A stretch of DNA of 64,000 bases from Bacteroidota bacterium (lineage in GTDB: Bacteria; Bacteroidota; Bacteroidia; Bacteroidales; F082). The stretch's first letter is position 1. Every line of letters begins with the position of its first letter. The position numbers and the translations under genes were made by a program. Location: NCBI GenBank assembly GCA_016715945.1, contig JADJXJ010000001.1, positions 310,001 to 374,000 on the forward strand. The letters run 5' to 3'. Under the pieces are notes generated by a model that did no database searches, was not told the origin of the DNA, and saw only the letters and a list, made by a program, of their open reading frames with translations. This document shows positions 9,229 to 16,543 of the stretch, piece after piece.

Positions 9229-9252
9229 CTGATGTTAGTGAGTCAGGTCGGA

Positions 9253-11463
9253 TTAGTTGCTATTGAGGTCGAAACGGTCGTTGTTCATCACTTTCACCCA
9301 GGCCGTCACAAAATCGTTTACAAATTTTTGACCGGCATCATCGCAGGCGTAGTGTTCGGCCACGGCGCGCAGTTCAGAATTCGAGCCGAAGATGAGATCT
9401 ACCCGAGTGGCTTTCCAGGCGGTCTGTCCGGTGTGTCTGTCGCGACCGGCAAAGGTTTCCTTACCTGCATCAATGGCCGACCATTCGTAGCGCATATCGA
9501 GCAGGTTGACAAAGAAGTCGTTGGTCAGCTGGCCGGGTCTTGTGGTGAGGACGCCAAAATCGGAGCCATCCCAGTTGGCGTTGAGCGCACGCATGCCGCC
9601 TACAAGCACGGTCATCTGCGGGATGCTCAGGCCAAGAAGCTGGGCTTTATCTACCAGCAGGTGTTCGGCAGGGCAGGGTGCGGGCTGTTTTACATAGTTT
9701 CTGAAACCATCGGCCATGGGCTCGAGATATTTGAACGAATCCACATCCGTCTGTTCCTGGCTGGCATCCACCCGACCCGGAACAAATGGAACTTCCACAT
9801 CAAATCCGGCATCTTTGGCGGCTTTTTCCACGGCTGCGCTGCCTGCCAGCACGATGAGGTCGGCCAGCGAGATGCGTTTGCCGTTTTGCTGGGCTGCATC
9901 GAATTGATCTTTAATGCTTTGAAGCACATTCAAAACCCTTGACAGCCTTGCAGGATTGTTAACTTCCCAGTTTTTCTGTGGTTCGAGGCGAATGCGTGCT
10001 CCGTTGGCACCACCGCGGAAATCGGAACCACGGAAGGTGCTGGCCGAAGCCCAGGCGGTTGTCACAAGATCGCTGATGCTCAGTCCGGAAGCCAAAACCT
10101 GCGCTTTTAGGTATGCAATATCCGCGGCATCCACCAGGGGATGATCGACCTGAGGCAAGGGGTCTTGCCAGATCAGGTCTTCGGCAGGCACTTCAGGCCC
10201 GAGGTACCTCGATTTGGGACCCATGTCGCGGTGTGTCAGCTTAAACCAGGCGCGGGCGAAAGCATCGGCAAAGGCGTCGGGGTTTTCGTAAAACCTGCGC
10301 GAAATTTTTTCATACACCGGGTCGAAGCGCAGCGACAGGTCGGTGGTGAGCATGGTCGGCTTGTGCATCACACCGCTCAGGTGGGCATCGGGGATGGTAG
10401 CTTCGGCATTTTTGGCCACCCACTGGTAAGCGCCTGCCGGACTCTTGGTCAGCTCATATTCGTATTCGAACAGGTGCTTGAAGAAATCGTTGCTCCATTG
10501 TGCCGGGGTGCGCGTCCAGGTTACTTCCGGACCTCCTGTGATGGTGTCGGGGCCTTTTCCGCTTCCATGTTTACTGTGCCAGCCCAGGCCCATGGCTTCA
10601 ATTTCAGCTGCTTCCGGTTCCGCCCCAACGAGCGAAACATCGCCTGCACCATGCGATTTGCCAAAGGTGTGTCCACCAGCAATCAGGGCTACGGTTTCTT
10701 CGTCGTTCATACCCATGCGGCCGAAGGTTTCGCGGATGTCGTGGGCTGCGAGCACCGGGTCGGGATTGCCACCGGGGCCTTCAGGATTCACATAGATCAG
10801 CCCCATCTGTACAGCTGCCAGCGGATTCTCGAGCTGACGATTGCCACTGTAGCGAAGCTTGTCGGCCAGCCACTCAGTTTCGGCGCCCCAATAAATGCTT
10901 TCGTCCGGCTCCCAGGCGTCTTCGCGACCGGCACCAAAACCGAAAGTCTTGAAGCCCATCGATTCAAGGGCCACATTTCCGGCCAGGATGAGCAGGTCGG
11001 CCCACGAAATCTGGTTGCCGTATTTCTTTTTTACCGGCCAGAGCAGCCTGCGGGCTTTGTCGAGGTTGGCATTGTCGGGCCAGCTGTTGAGTGGCGCAAA
11101 ACGTTGATAACCACCATTCGCACCACCACGGCCGTCGCCCATGCGGTAAGTGCCTGCAGCATGCCATGCCATACGGATGAAGAACGGACCGTAGTGTCCG
11201 AAATCAGCCGGCCACCAGTCCTGCGATTGCGTCATGAGCTCGCGCAGGTCGTTTTTCAACGCTTCATAGTCGAGTGTGGCAAAAGCCTTGGGATAACTAA
11301 ATCCTTTCGGGTTGGGATTCGAAAGCTCAGAATGCTGGCGCAACATATTGAGCTTTAATCTGTTTGGCCACCAGTCGGTGTTCGACCTGTGCCCCATGCC
11401 CATATGACCGCGTCCGCCATGTCCGGTTACCGGGCATTTACCATTTCCATTGCTGTGTTCCAT
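9253..11463 (-). CDS. katG: Catalase-peroxidase KatG
   Basis: 736 residues, the normal length for this duplicated haem peroxidase, which removes hydrogen peroxide by catalase and peroxidase activity. The N-terminal catalytic half has the distal site RMAWHAAGTYR (R97, W100, H101) and the proximal haem ligand in GGHTFGKSHG (H265). The residues of the KatG-specific Met-Tyr-Trp crosslink are all present (W100, Y224 in YVNPEGP, M250 in GRMGMND), so catalase activity is expected. The second, non-haem half runs from about 430 to the end. No signal peptide; cytoplasmic. Single-gene unit with its own promoter and terminator. Confidence 0.97.
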   Translation of the reverse strand: MEHSNGNGKCPVTGHGGRGHMGMGHRSNTDWWPNRLKLNMLRQHSELSNPNPKGFSYPKAFATLDYEALKNDLRELMTQSQDWWPADFGHYGPFFIRMAWHAAGTYRMGDGRGGANGGYQRFAPLNSWPDNANLDKARRLLWPVKKKYGNQISWADLLILAGNVALESMGFKTFGFGAGREDAWEPDESIYWGAETEWLADKLRYSGNRQLENPLAAVQMGLIYVNPEGPGGNPDPVLAAHDIRETFGRMGMNDEETVALIAGGHTFGKSHGAGDVSLVGAEPEAAEIEAMGLGWHSKHGSGKGPDTITGGPEVTWTRTPAQWSNDFFKHLFEYEYELTKSPAGAYQWVAKNAEATIPDAHLSGVMHKPTMLTTDLSLRFDPVYEKISRRFYENPDAFADAFARAWFKLTHRDMGPKSRYLGPEVPAEDLIWQDPLPQVDHPLVDAADIAYLKAQVLASGLSISDLVTTAWASASTFRGSDFRGGANGARIRLEPQKNWEVNNPARLSRVLNVLQSIKDQFDAAQQNGKRISLADLIVLAGSAAVEKAAKDAGFDVEVPFVPGRVDASQEQTDVDSFKYLEPMADGFRNYVKQPAPCPAEHLLVDKAQLLGLSIPQMTVLVGGMRALNANWDGSDFGVLTTRPGQLTNDFFVNLLDMRYEWSAIDAGKETFAGRDRHTGQTAWKATRVDLIFGSNSELRAVAEHYACDDAGQKFVNDFVTAWVKVMNNDRFDLNSN

Positions 11464-11488
11464 AGTCTTTCAGGTTAAGTTTGATGCA

Positions 11489-11521
11489 CAAATATAGAAA
11501 AATCTTATCAATAAAACCAAA
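11489..11521 (-). promoter_or_regulatory. Promoter of katG
   Basis: Minus-strand TATATTTG (11489-11496) with a TTTG box (11518-11521) 21 bases upstream; 25 bases before the katG ATG. Confidence 0.55.
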
Positions 11522-11680
11522 TCAAGAGAAAACATTTATTGTTATTTTAATCCAAGCGACAGGGTAGCTCACCTGAATAATTGCGTTGCTGCCAATCCGA
11601 TGTGCATCCTGCATGCGGTGAGTCTTGATCCACAAATGCGTAAAAAACAGAAAATCAATATTATATATATTTTTCTAAAA

Positions 11681-11705
11681 TTCCCGCAATTTTTTCTTGC
11701 GGGAA
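11681..11705. promoter_or_regulatory. Perfect inverted repeat overlapping the aromatic-operon promoter (candidate operator)
   Basis: TTCCCGCAA (11681-11689) and TTGCGGGAA (11697-11705) form a perfect 9-bp inverted repeat with a 7-base spacer. The right arm starts with the TTG that can serve as the -33 box of the aromatic operon promoter. No T-tract follows in the direction of any upstream gene (katG diverges), so an operator is more likely than a terminator. Protein partner unknown. Confidence 0.45.
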
Positions 11706-11728
11706 AAAGAGAAATGGTTTTACATTTG
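11697..11728 (+). promoter_or_regulatory. Promoter of the aromatic amino-acid operon
   Basis: Perfect -7 element TACATTTG at 11721-11728, with a TTG box at 11697-11699 (21 bases apart). It lies 20 bases before the leader-peptide ATG at 11749. Confidence 0.6.
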
Positions 11729-11748
11729 ACTCGCAAAACGCACACACA

Positions 11749-11826
11749 ATGAACGCATCTTTTGCCCGCTTCTATTTTTATTTTTATTTCGGATTGCCGC
11801 CCGAAGGGGGAGGGAGATGCTCGTAA
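11749..11826 (+). CDS. Phe/Tyr leader peptide of the aromatic amino-acid operon
   Basis: A 25-codon reading frame (ATG 11749, TAA 11824) encodes MNASFARFYFYFYFG followed by LPPEGGGRCS. Eight of residues 5-14 are Phe or Tyr (five Phe, three Tyr), including seven consecutive alternating codons at 11770-11790. It lies just after a promoter and just before an antiterminator/terminator pair, directly upstream of genes that make phenylalanine and tyrosine. This is the classical arrangement of a ribosome-stalling leader peptide: shortage of charged tRNA-Phe or tRNA-Tyr would stall translation in the run. The peptide itself needs no function. Not homology-based; supported by sequence logic. Confidence 0.85.
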   Translation: MNASFARFYFYFYFGLPPEGGGRCS

Positions 11827-11884
11827 CTATAGTTCAAGGAAATTAACAAATACGAATCCCGCCCCCTGAGGCGGGATTTTTTTT
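11797..11884 (+). promoter_or_regulatory. Transcription attenuator (pause hairpin, antiterminator, terminator) upstream of pheA
   Basis: Three mutually exclusive pairings are visible. Terminator: AATCCCGCC (11855-11863) with GGCGGGATT (11870-11878), 9 perfect pairs, followed by an eight-T tract ending at 11884, immediately before the pheA ATG. Antiterminator: AGGGGGAGGGA (11805-11815) pairs with TCCCGCCCCCT (11857-11867), 10 of 11 positions, consuming the terminator's 5' arm. Pause/protector hairpin: CCGCCC (11797-11802) with GGGGG (11806-11810), a GAA loop and one bulge. A ribosome stalled in the Phe/Tyr codons would cover the protector arm and favour antitermination; one reaching the stop codon would favour termination. 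Confidence 0.82.
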
Positions 11885-12766
11885 ATGGATAAAAAAGTAC
11901 TGATACAAGGAATCGAGGGTTCGAATCACCATCTGGCGGTGACGCATTATTTTGGTCACGATGCGAGCATTATTGAGCCTTGTGAAAGTTTCGACCAGCT
12001 TTTCAGCAAGCTGGGCAGGACTTCAGACGGTCTGGCTATGGTGGCCATCGAAAATAGCCTGGTAGGCAGCATTTTACCAAACTATATTCATCTGTTGCAC
12101 AGCGGCATGCACATTCTTGGTGAATACAGCATGCGCATCAGTCACCACCTCATGGCCATGCCTGGTCAGAAGTTGCACGAACTCAGGGAGGTGTATTCAC
12201 ATCCCATGGCACTGGCCCAATGTGAACAATTTTTGTCGCAACAACCGCATTTGCGGCAGGTGGCCGCGGACGATACGGCCGATGCGGCACGATTGATTTC
12301 AACCGCTGGCATCAAAGGCAGGGCTGCCATTGCACCATTGCTGGCTGCCTCGCTTTACGGGCTGGAGGTAGTGGTTTCGCACATCGAGTCGAATGCAGAG
12401 AACTTCACCAGGTTTTTGTTGATCGGGCGCAATCATCCGTGCCAGCCCGGACTTGAACCCGATAAATCCACCGTAGCTTTCAGCCTGCCACACAAAAAAG
12501 GCAGCCTGGCCAGGGTGCTGGCTTTTCTGGCCGAAAATGACATCAATCTGACCAAAATCCAGTCTTTGCCTATGGCCGGAACAGCCTGGGAATACCTGTT
12601 TTTTGCCGAGATGATTTTCGATGATCCGCAGCAGTTTGAACTTGCCATGCAGGCCATCCGGCCACACTGCAATCGTCTGGAAATGCTCGGAACCTATGTT
12701 TCGTCAGAAAATTTTCAAAAACAGTCAAAGTTAACTTCGTTTACTCCATATACACATGCACATTAA
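11885..12766 (+). CDS. pheA: Prephenate dehydratase with ACT domain
   Basis: 293 residues. Catalyses prephenate to phenylpyruvate, the committed phenylalanine step. The catalytic part (1 to about 180) includes MVAIENSLVGSI and the family signature NAENFTRFLLIG (Thr-Arg-Phe motif). An ACT regulatory domain follows (about 195-275: KGSLARVLAFLAENDINLTK). In that domain the usual ESRP phenylalanine-binding motif reads QSLP. No chorismate mutase domain is attached; that activity is fused to the DAHP synthase two genes downstream. The start codon touches the terminator T-tract, so the operon is reached only by readthrough. The next gene overlaps it by 11 bases. Confidence 0.95.
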   Translation: MDKKVLIQGIEGSNHHLAVTHYFGHDASIIEPCESFDQLFSKLGRTSDGLAMVAIENSLVGSILPNYIHLLHSGMHILGEYSMRISHHLMAMPGQKLHELREVYSHPMALAQCEQFLSQQPHLRQVAADDTADAARLISTAGIKGRAAIAPLLAASLYGLEVVVSHIESNAENFTRFLLIGRNHPCQPGLEPDKSTVAFSLPHKKGSLARVLAFLAENDINLTKIQSLPMAGTAWEYLFFAEMIFDDPQQFELAMQAIRPHCNRLEMLGTYVSSENFQKQSKLTSFTPYTHAH

Positions 12767-13970
12767 CGGATATTTTTATGCTCCGCCTGCACAACGCACT
12801 CAGGCAACCGAAGAGTACTATTTTGCCCGTAAGCTTCAGGAAATCAAGCAAATGGAATCGGAGGGGCATGATATCATCAATCTTGGCATCGGCAATCCTG
12901 ACCTGCCTCCGGCAAAAGAAGTGACAGATGCTTTGCATATTGCAGCACAAACTCCCGGCAATCACGGGTATCAGCCTTATCGTGGCATACCCCGGTTCAG
13001 GAGTGCGATTGCCGGTTGGTATGAACGTTACTTCGGCTACTGGCCCGATCCTGACTCGGAGGTGCTGCCTTTGATGGGTTCCAAAGAAGGTATTGCGCTC
13101 ATTTCGCTCGCTTTTCTCAACGAGGGCGACGAAGTGCTCCTGCCCGATCCCGGTTATCCGGCTTATGCTTCTGCCTGCCGGCTTGCCGGTGCAAGACCTG
13201 TTGCTTACAACCTCTGCCCTGAGAACCGTTGGTTGCCCGATCTGGTTGAACTGCAGGAAAAGCTGAGTGCCAGAACGCGAATGATGTGGATCAATTATCC
13301 GCATATGCCCACAGGAGCTGTGGCCGACAGGGCTACGCTCAGTGCCCTGGTGCAGTTTGCTGCAAGGCACAACCTCATTCTGTGCCACGACAATCCTTAT
13401 GCTTTGATTCAGAATCCCCATCCGCTAAGCATACTCAGTTTTTCAGGAAACTATCCCAATGTGCTTGAAATCAGTTCGTTGAGCAAGACTTATAATATGG
13501 CAGGCTGGCGACTGGGGATGTTGTGTGGTAATGCCCGGCTTGTGGATCAGGTGGCAAAAGTGAAAAGCAATATGGACTCCGGTATGTTCCGGCCACTTCA
13601 GGAAGCTGCCGTGGTGGCCCTCGGTTTGGGCGAGCAGTGGATCGAACAGCTGAATGCTGTCTATGCGCAACGAAGCATCATCGGAGGCGAGATTTTACAG
13701 CGTCTCGGCTGCCAGACATCACCAGATCAGGCCGGTATGTTTCTATGGGCTTCGGTGCCCGATCATTACCCCGATGCTGAAACATTGTCGGAGCAACTGT
13801 TGCACCAGGCCAGGGTATTCATCACACCCGGGCACATCTTTGGCCGGAGTGGCCTCAGATACCTCAGGCTTTCTTTATGCAGCACCGTGGACAAGCTTGA
13901 AGAAGCTTTAGAAAGAATAAAGACAGTAAACATTGATAATCAGGCTAAAACAAACTCAATAAGTCTATGA
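12756..13970 (+). CDS. Class I/II PLP-dependent aminotransferase of the aromatic operon
   Basis: 404 residues of fold-type I aminotransferase: substrate region NLGIGNPDLPPAKEV, cofactor-side motifs in LPDPGYPAYAS and CHDNPYALI, Schiff-base lysine in SSLSKTYNMAGWRLG, and a C-terminal arginine region (GRSGLRYLRLSLC). Its place between prephenate dehydratase and DAHP synthase argues that it transaminates phenylpyruvate and 4-hydroxyphenylpyruvate to phenylalanine and tyrosine. Prephenate itself is a less likely substrate, since a prephenate dehydrogenase is in the same operon. Overlaps the pheA end by 11 bases and the next gene by 4 (ATGA), suggesting translational coupling. Confidence 0.92.
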   Translation: MHINGYFYAPPAQRTQATEEYYFARKLQEIKQMESEGHDIINLGIGNPDLPPAKEVTDALHIAAQTPGNHGYQPYRGIPRFRSAIAGWYERYFGYWPDPDSEVLPLMGSKEGIALISLAFLNEGDEVLLPDPGYPAYASACRLAGARPVAYNLCPENRWLPDLVELQEKLSARTRMMWINYPHMPTGAVADRATLSALVQFAARHNLILCHDNPYALIQNPHPLSILSFSGNYPNVLEISSLSKTYNMAGWRLGMLCGNARLVDQVAKVKSNMDSGMFRPLQEAAVVALGLGEQWIEQLNAVYAQRSIIGGEILQRLGCQTSPDQAGMFLWASVPDHYPDAETLSEQLLHQARVFITPGHIFGRSGLRYLRLSLCSTVDKLEEALERIKTVNIDNQAKTNSISL

Positions 13971-15064
13971 CAAAGCAGGAACAACACGAATGGTTCGAAG
14001 GCCGAAACCAGCGTCCTATGATCATTGCCGGACCATGCAGCGCCGAAACCGAGCAGCAGACCATGCAAACTGCCGAAGCCCTGGTAAACAAGGGTTACCG
14101 GATGTTCCGGGCTGGATTGTGGAAACCCCGCACCCGTCCCGGCATGTTCGACGGCGTGGGAAACAAAGGCCTGCCCTGGCTCAGGCGCGTAAAAACAGAG
14201 TTTGGAATGAGTGTGGGCACCGAAGTTGCCAATGGTCAGCATGTGCTTCAGTCGTTAAAATATAACCTCGACTTTATCTGGATTGGCGCCCGCACCACGG
14301 CTAATCCTTTTGCTGTGCAGGAAATTGCGGATGCCCTGCAAGGGGCCGAAATACCTGTCCTGGTGAAAAACCCTGTCAACCCCGACCTTGAGCTTTGGAT
14401 GGGGGCCATCGAACGCCTTCAGCAGGCCGGCATCAGCAAACTGGCCGCCGTACACCGCGGGTTCAGTTCGTATGTGAGCTCGGGTTACCGCAACCACCCG
14501 CACTGGCTCATCCCTATTGAGCTTCATCGCCGCATGCCCGGTCTGCCTATCATCACCGACCCAAGCCACATTGCCGGCACCAGAACGCTGATAGCAGAAA
14601 TATGTCAACAGGCTATGGATTTGAATTTCAATGGATTGATGGTCGAGTGTCACATTTCGCCCGACGAAGCCTGGAGCGATGCACGCCAGCAGATTACACC
14701 CGACCAGCTCTCGGAAACGCTGGGCGCTCTGAAATACCGTAACCAGGATGCAGGCGACCTGCCCCGCACCCGTCTCGACGACCTCAGGATGAAAATCGAC
14801 GACATCGACAACCAGCTCATCGAATTGCTCAGCGAGCGAATGAAGGTGAGCACCGAGATCGGACTTTTCAAAAAAGAAAACAACATCACCATCCTGCAAT
14901 CGAGCCGGTATAGCGCAATCATCCACGACCGGACAAAACGAGCCGCGCGAAAAGGCCTGGAGGCAGAATTTATCGGCCGCATCTTCGAAACTATTCATGA
15001 GGCATCCGTGCTCAATCAGCATAAGGTGATGAATATCAACGGAAAAAATCATAATCAGGCATGA
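13967..15064 (+). CDS. Bifunctional DAHP synthase (type I-beta) / chorismate mutase (AroQ class)
   Basis: 365 residues. The N-terminal part (about 15-265) is the KDPG-type DAHP synthase that condenses phosphoenolpyruvate and erythrose-4-phosphate: IIAGPCSAET, FRAGLWKPRTRPGMFDG, PVLVKNPVNPD, ITDPSHIAGTR, MVECHISPDEA. The C-terminal part (about 275-355) is an all-helical chorismate mutase (RLDDLRMKIDDIDNQLIELL, RMKVSTEIGLFKKENN). The fusion joins the first shikimate step with the branch step to prephenate, and the mutase domain often acts as an allosteric sensor in such fusions. Linked to both neighbours by 4-base ATGA overlaps. Confidence 0.95.
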   Translation: MTKQEQHEWFEGRNQRPMIIAGPCSAETEQQTMQTAEALVNKGYRMFRAGLWKPRTRPGMFDGVGNKGLPWLRRVKTEFGMSVGTEVANGQHVLQSLKYNLDFIWIGARTTANPFAVQEIADALQGAEIPVLVKNPVNPDLELWMGAIERLQQAGISKLAAVHRGFSSYVSSGYRNHPHWLIPIELHRRMPGLPIITDPSHIAGTRTLIAEICQQAMDLNFNGLMVECHISPDEAWSDARQQITPDQLSETLGALKYRNQDAGDLPRTRLDDLRMKIDDIDNQLIELLSERMKVSTEIGLFKKENNITILQSSRYSAIIHDRTKRAARKGLEAEFIGRIFETIHEASVLNQHKVMNINGKNHNQA

Positions 15065-15849
15065 GGATATTTATCGCCGGACTTGGGAAGATGGGGGCAT
15101 GGCTATGTCGTGAACTGTCAAAAGAACATCAGATTCTTGCTACAGACACCGATCCATCAAAACGATTGGATCTCCCCGGAATGGATTGGTTATCGGACAA
15201 AGAACAGATGCAATCTTTTTCACCCGAATTGTTTATCAATGCAGCCAGCCTGCAACATACCGTGAAAGTGTTCGATACCTGGCTGCCCTGGTTGCCGGAG
15301 CAATGTATTCTTTCCGATATCGCCTCAGTGAAAAACGGACTGGAGGCTTACTACAATCAGAAGCGCCGTCCCTTTGTATCCGTGCATCCCATGTTTGGGC
15401 CAACCTTCGCAAACCTGAACCAGCTCAAGGGGTATCATGCCATTCTTATCAGCCAGTCGTGCGGGCAGGGAAAGGATCTTTTCCGGCAGTTTTTCCAAAA
15501 ATTTGGGCTTCAGGTGCACGAGCTAAGTTTCGATGGCCACGACCGAACCACCGCCTATAGCCTTAGTGTACCTTTTGTTTCGAGTTTAGTATTTGGTGCA
15601 TGCATGCGTCCGCAGCCTGCGCCGGGCACAACTTTTTCGAAGCACCTCGCCATTGCCCGTGGTCTGATGGACGAAGACGATCAGTTGCTGAGCGAGATTT
15701 TGTTCAATCCGCACACTTTGCCCATGCTTGAGGAGGTGATTCGCAGCATGCAGAACCTTCAGCACATGCTTCAAAACCGCGACCGTAGCGCACTTCAGGA
15801 TTTTTTGCATCAAGTGCGTGTGAATGTGAAAAACGCGGGCAGCAACTAA
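15061..15849 (+). CDS. tyrA: Prephenate dehydrogenase
   Basis: 262 residues. Oxidatively decarboxylates prephenate to 4-hydroxyphenylpyruvate for tyrosine. The N-terminal Rossmann fold starts with IFIAGLGKMGAWL (GxGxxG); SDIASVKNGLEAY and SVHPMFGPT are TyrA active-site motifs, and the C-terminal half is helical. No ACT domain is present. Last gene of the operon, overlapping the DAHP synthase gene by ATGA. A separate promoter core lies downstream before the next gene. Confidence 0.93.
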   Translation: MRIFIAGLGKMGAWLCRELSKEHQILATDTDPSKRLDLPGMDWLSDKEQMQSFSPELFINAASLQHTVKVFDTWLPWLPEQCILSDIASVKNGLEAYYNQKRRPFVSVHPMFGPTFANLNQLKGYHAILISQSCGQGKDLFRQFFQKFGLQVHELSFDGHDRTTAYSLSVPFVSSLVFGACMRPQPAPGTTFSKHLAIARGLMDEDDQLLSEILFNPHTLPMLEEVIRSMQNLQHMLQNRDRSALQDFLHQVRVNVKNAGSN

Positions 15850-15896
15850 AGTTGGTTTTTCAGCTGACATGACTTTCAAATCCGGCGGCCATGCGC

Positions 15897-15904
15897 TATC
15901 TTTG
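15897..15904 (+). promoter_or_regulatory. -7 promoter element TATCTTTG
   Basis: Perfect TAnnTTTG core 41 bases before the ATG at 15946 of the PagL-like gene, suggesting that gene is transcribed separately from the aromatic operon. No clear -33 box. Confidence 0.4.
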
Positions 15905-15945
15905 TATGAGCCGGTCCTTAGCATTATCCGTTGGGCAGCTGCTGT

Positions 15946-16536
15946 ATGGTAAGAAAAATGCTGTCGAGAATCTTGCCTCTTTCGTTGTTGCTGGCGCTCA
16001 GTTTGCGCCTTGCTGCCCAGGAGCGGCAGGAATCGCTGGGGTTGCATCTCGGAGCGGGAGGTCACTGGTTCGGATTGGTGCATTATCTTACACCTTATGA
16101 TTATGAGCTTGTGCTTTTCGACCTCAGCTATACCCTCCAGGTTTGGAACCGGAAGGCAAAAACCATAGACTTTGTTGCCCGGCTGAATGCCGCGGGTGCC
16201 AGGTTTGCTGAGCCTTCGGGGCCGCCCTGGAAAAATTCCGGAGAATTCGGGGCGGCATTTGGGCTGCGTTATTGTATGCCAATAGCCGGGTCGGACCATA
16301 GCGCTTACCTGATGGTGCTCTTTGGTCCTCATCACATTACCGATGCACCACAGCGGCAGGTACCCGGATTCGTGGTGAACAATTCCGGTAGTGGCGGGGT
16401 ATTGATTAAGGTCGCCGATAAAATTTCCCTCGACTTATGTGCAGGCTGGCGGCATTTGAGCAACGCAGGTTTGAAAGAACCTAACGGAGGCATCAATACC
16501 GTGCTTGCCCAGGTCGGGCTGGTCATCTGGCGATGA
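15946..16536 (+). CDS. PagL-like lipid A deacylase / acyloxyacyl hydrolase family outer-membrane protein
   Basis: About 196 residues: signal peptide ending LRLAAQ, then a small beta-barrel. The motif RHLSNAGLKEPNGGINT near the C-terminus matches the PagL/acyloxyacyl hydrolase catalytic region (His-x-Ser-Asn with a downstream acidic residue). PagL removes the 3-O acyl chain of lipid A at the outer-membrane surface. The last residues form a barrel strand (VGLVIW), then Arg. The start could be 15946 or 15958; both lie after the promoter core at 15897. It sits 97 bases after tyrA and converges with the symporter gene. Family call is good, exact substrate unproven. Confidence 0.78.
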   Translation: MVRKMLSRILPLSLLLALSLRLAAQERQESLGLHLGAGGHWFGLVHYLTPYDYELVLFDLSYTLQVWNRKAKTIDFVARLNAAGARFAEPSGPPWKNSGEFGAAFGLRYCMPIAGSDHSAYLMVLFGPHHITDAPQRQVPGFVVNNSGSGGVLIKVADKISLDLCAGWRHLSNAGLKEPNGGINTVLAQVGLVIWR

Positions 16537-16543
16537 ATCTGTT

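Noticed and set aside
11681..11705. Intrinsic terminator upstream of the aromatic operon
   Set aside because: The upstream gene katG is transcribed away from it and no T-tract follows on the plus strand.
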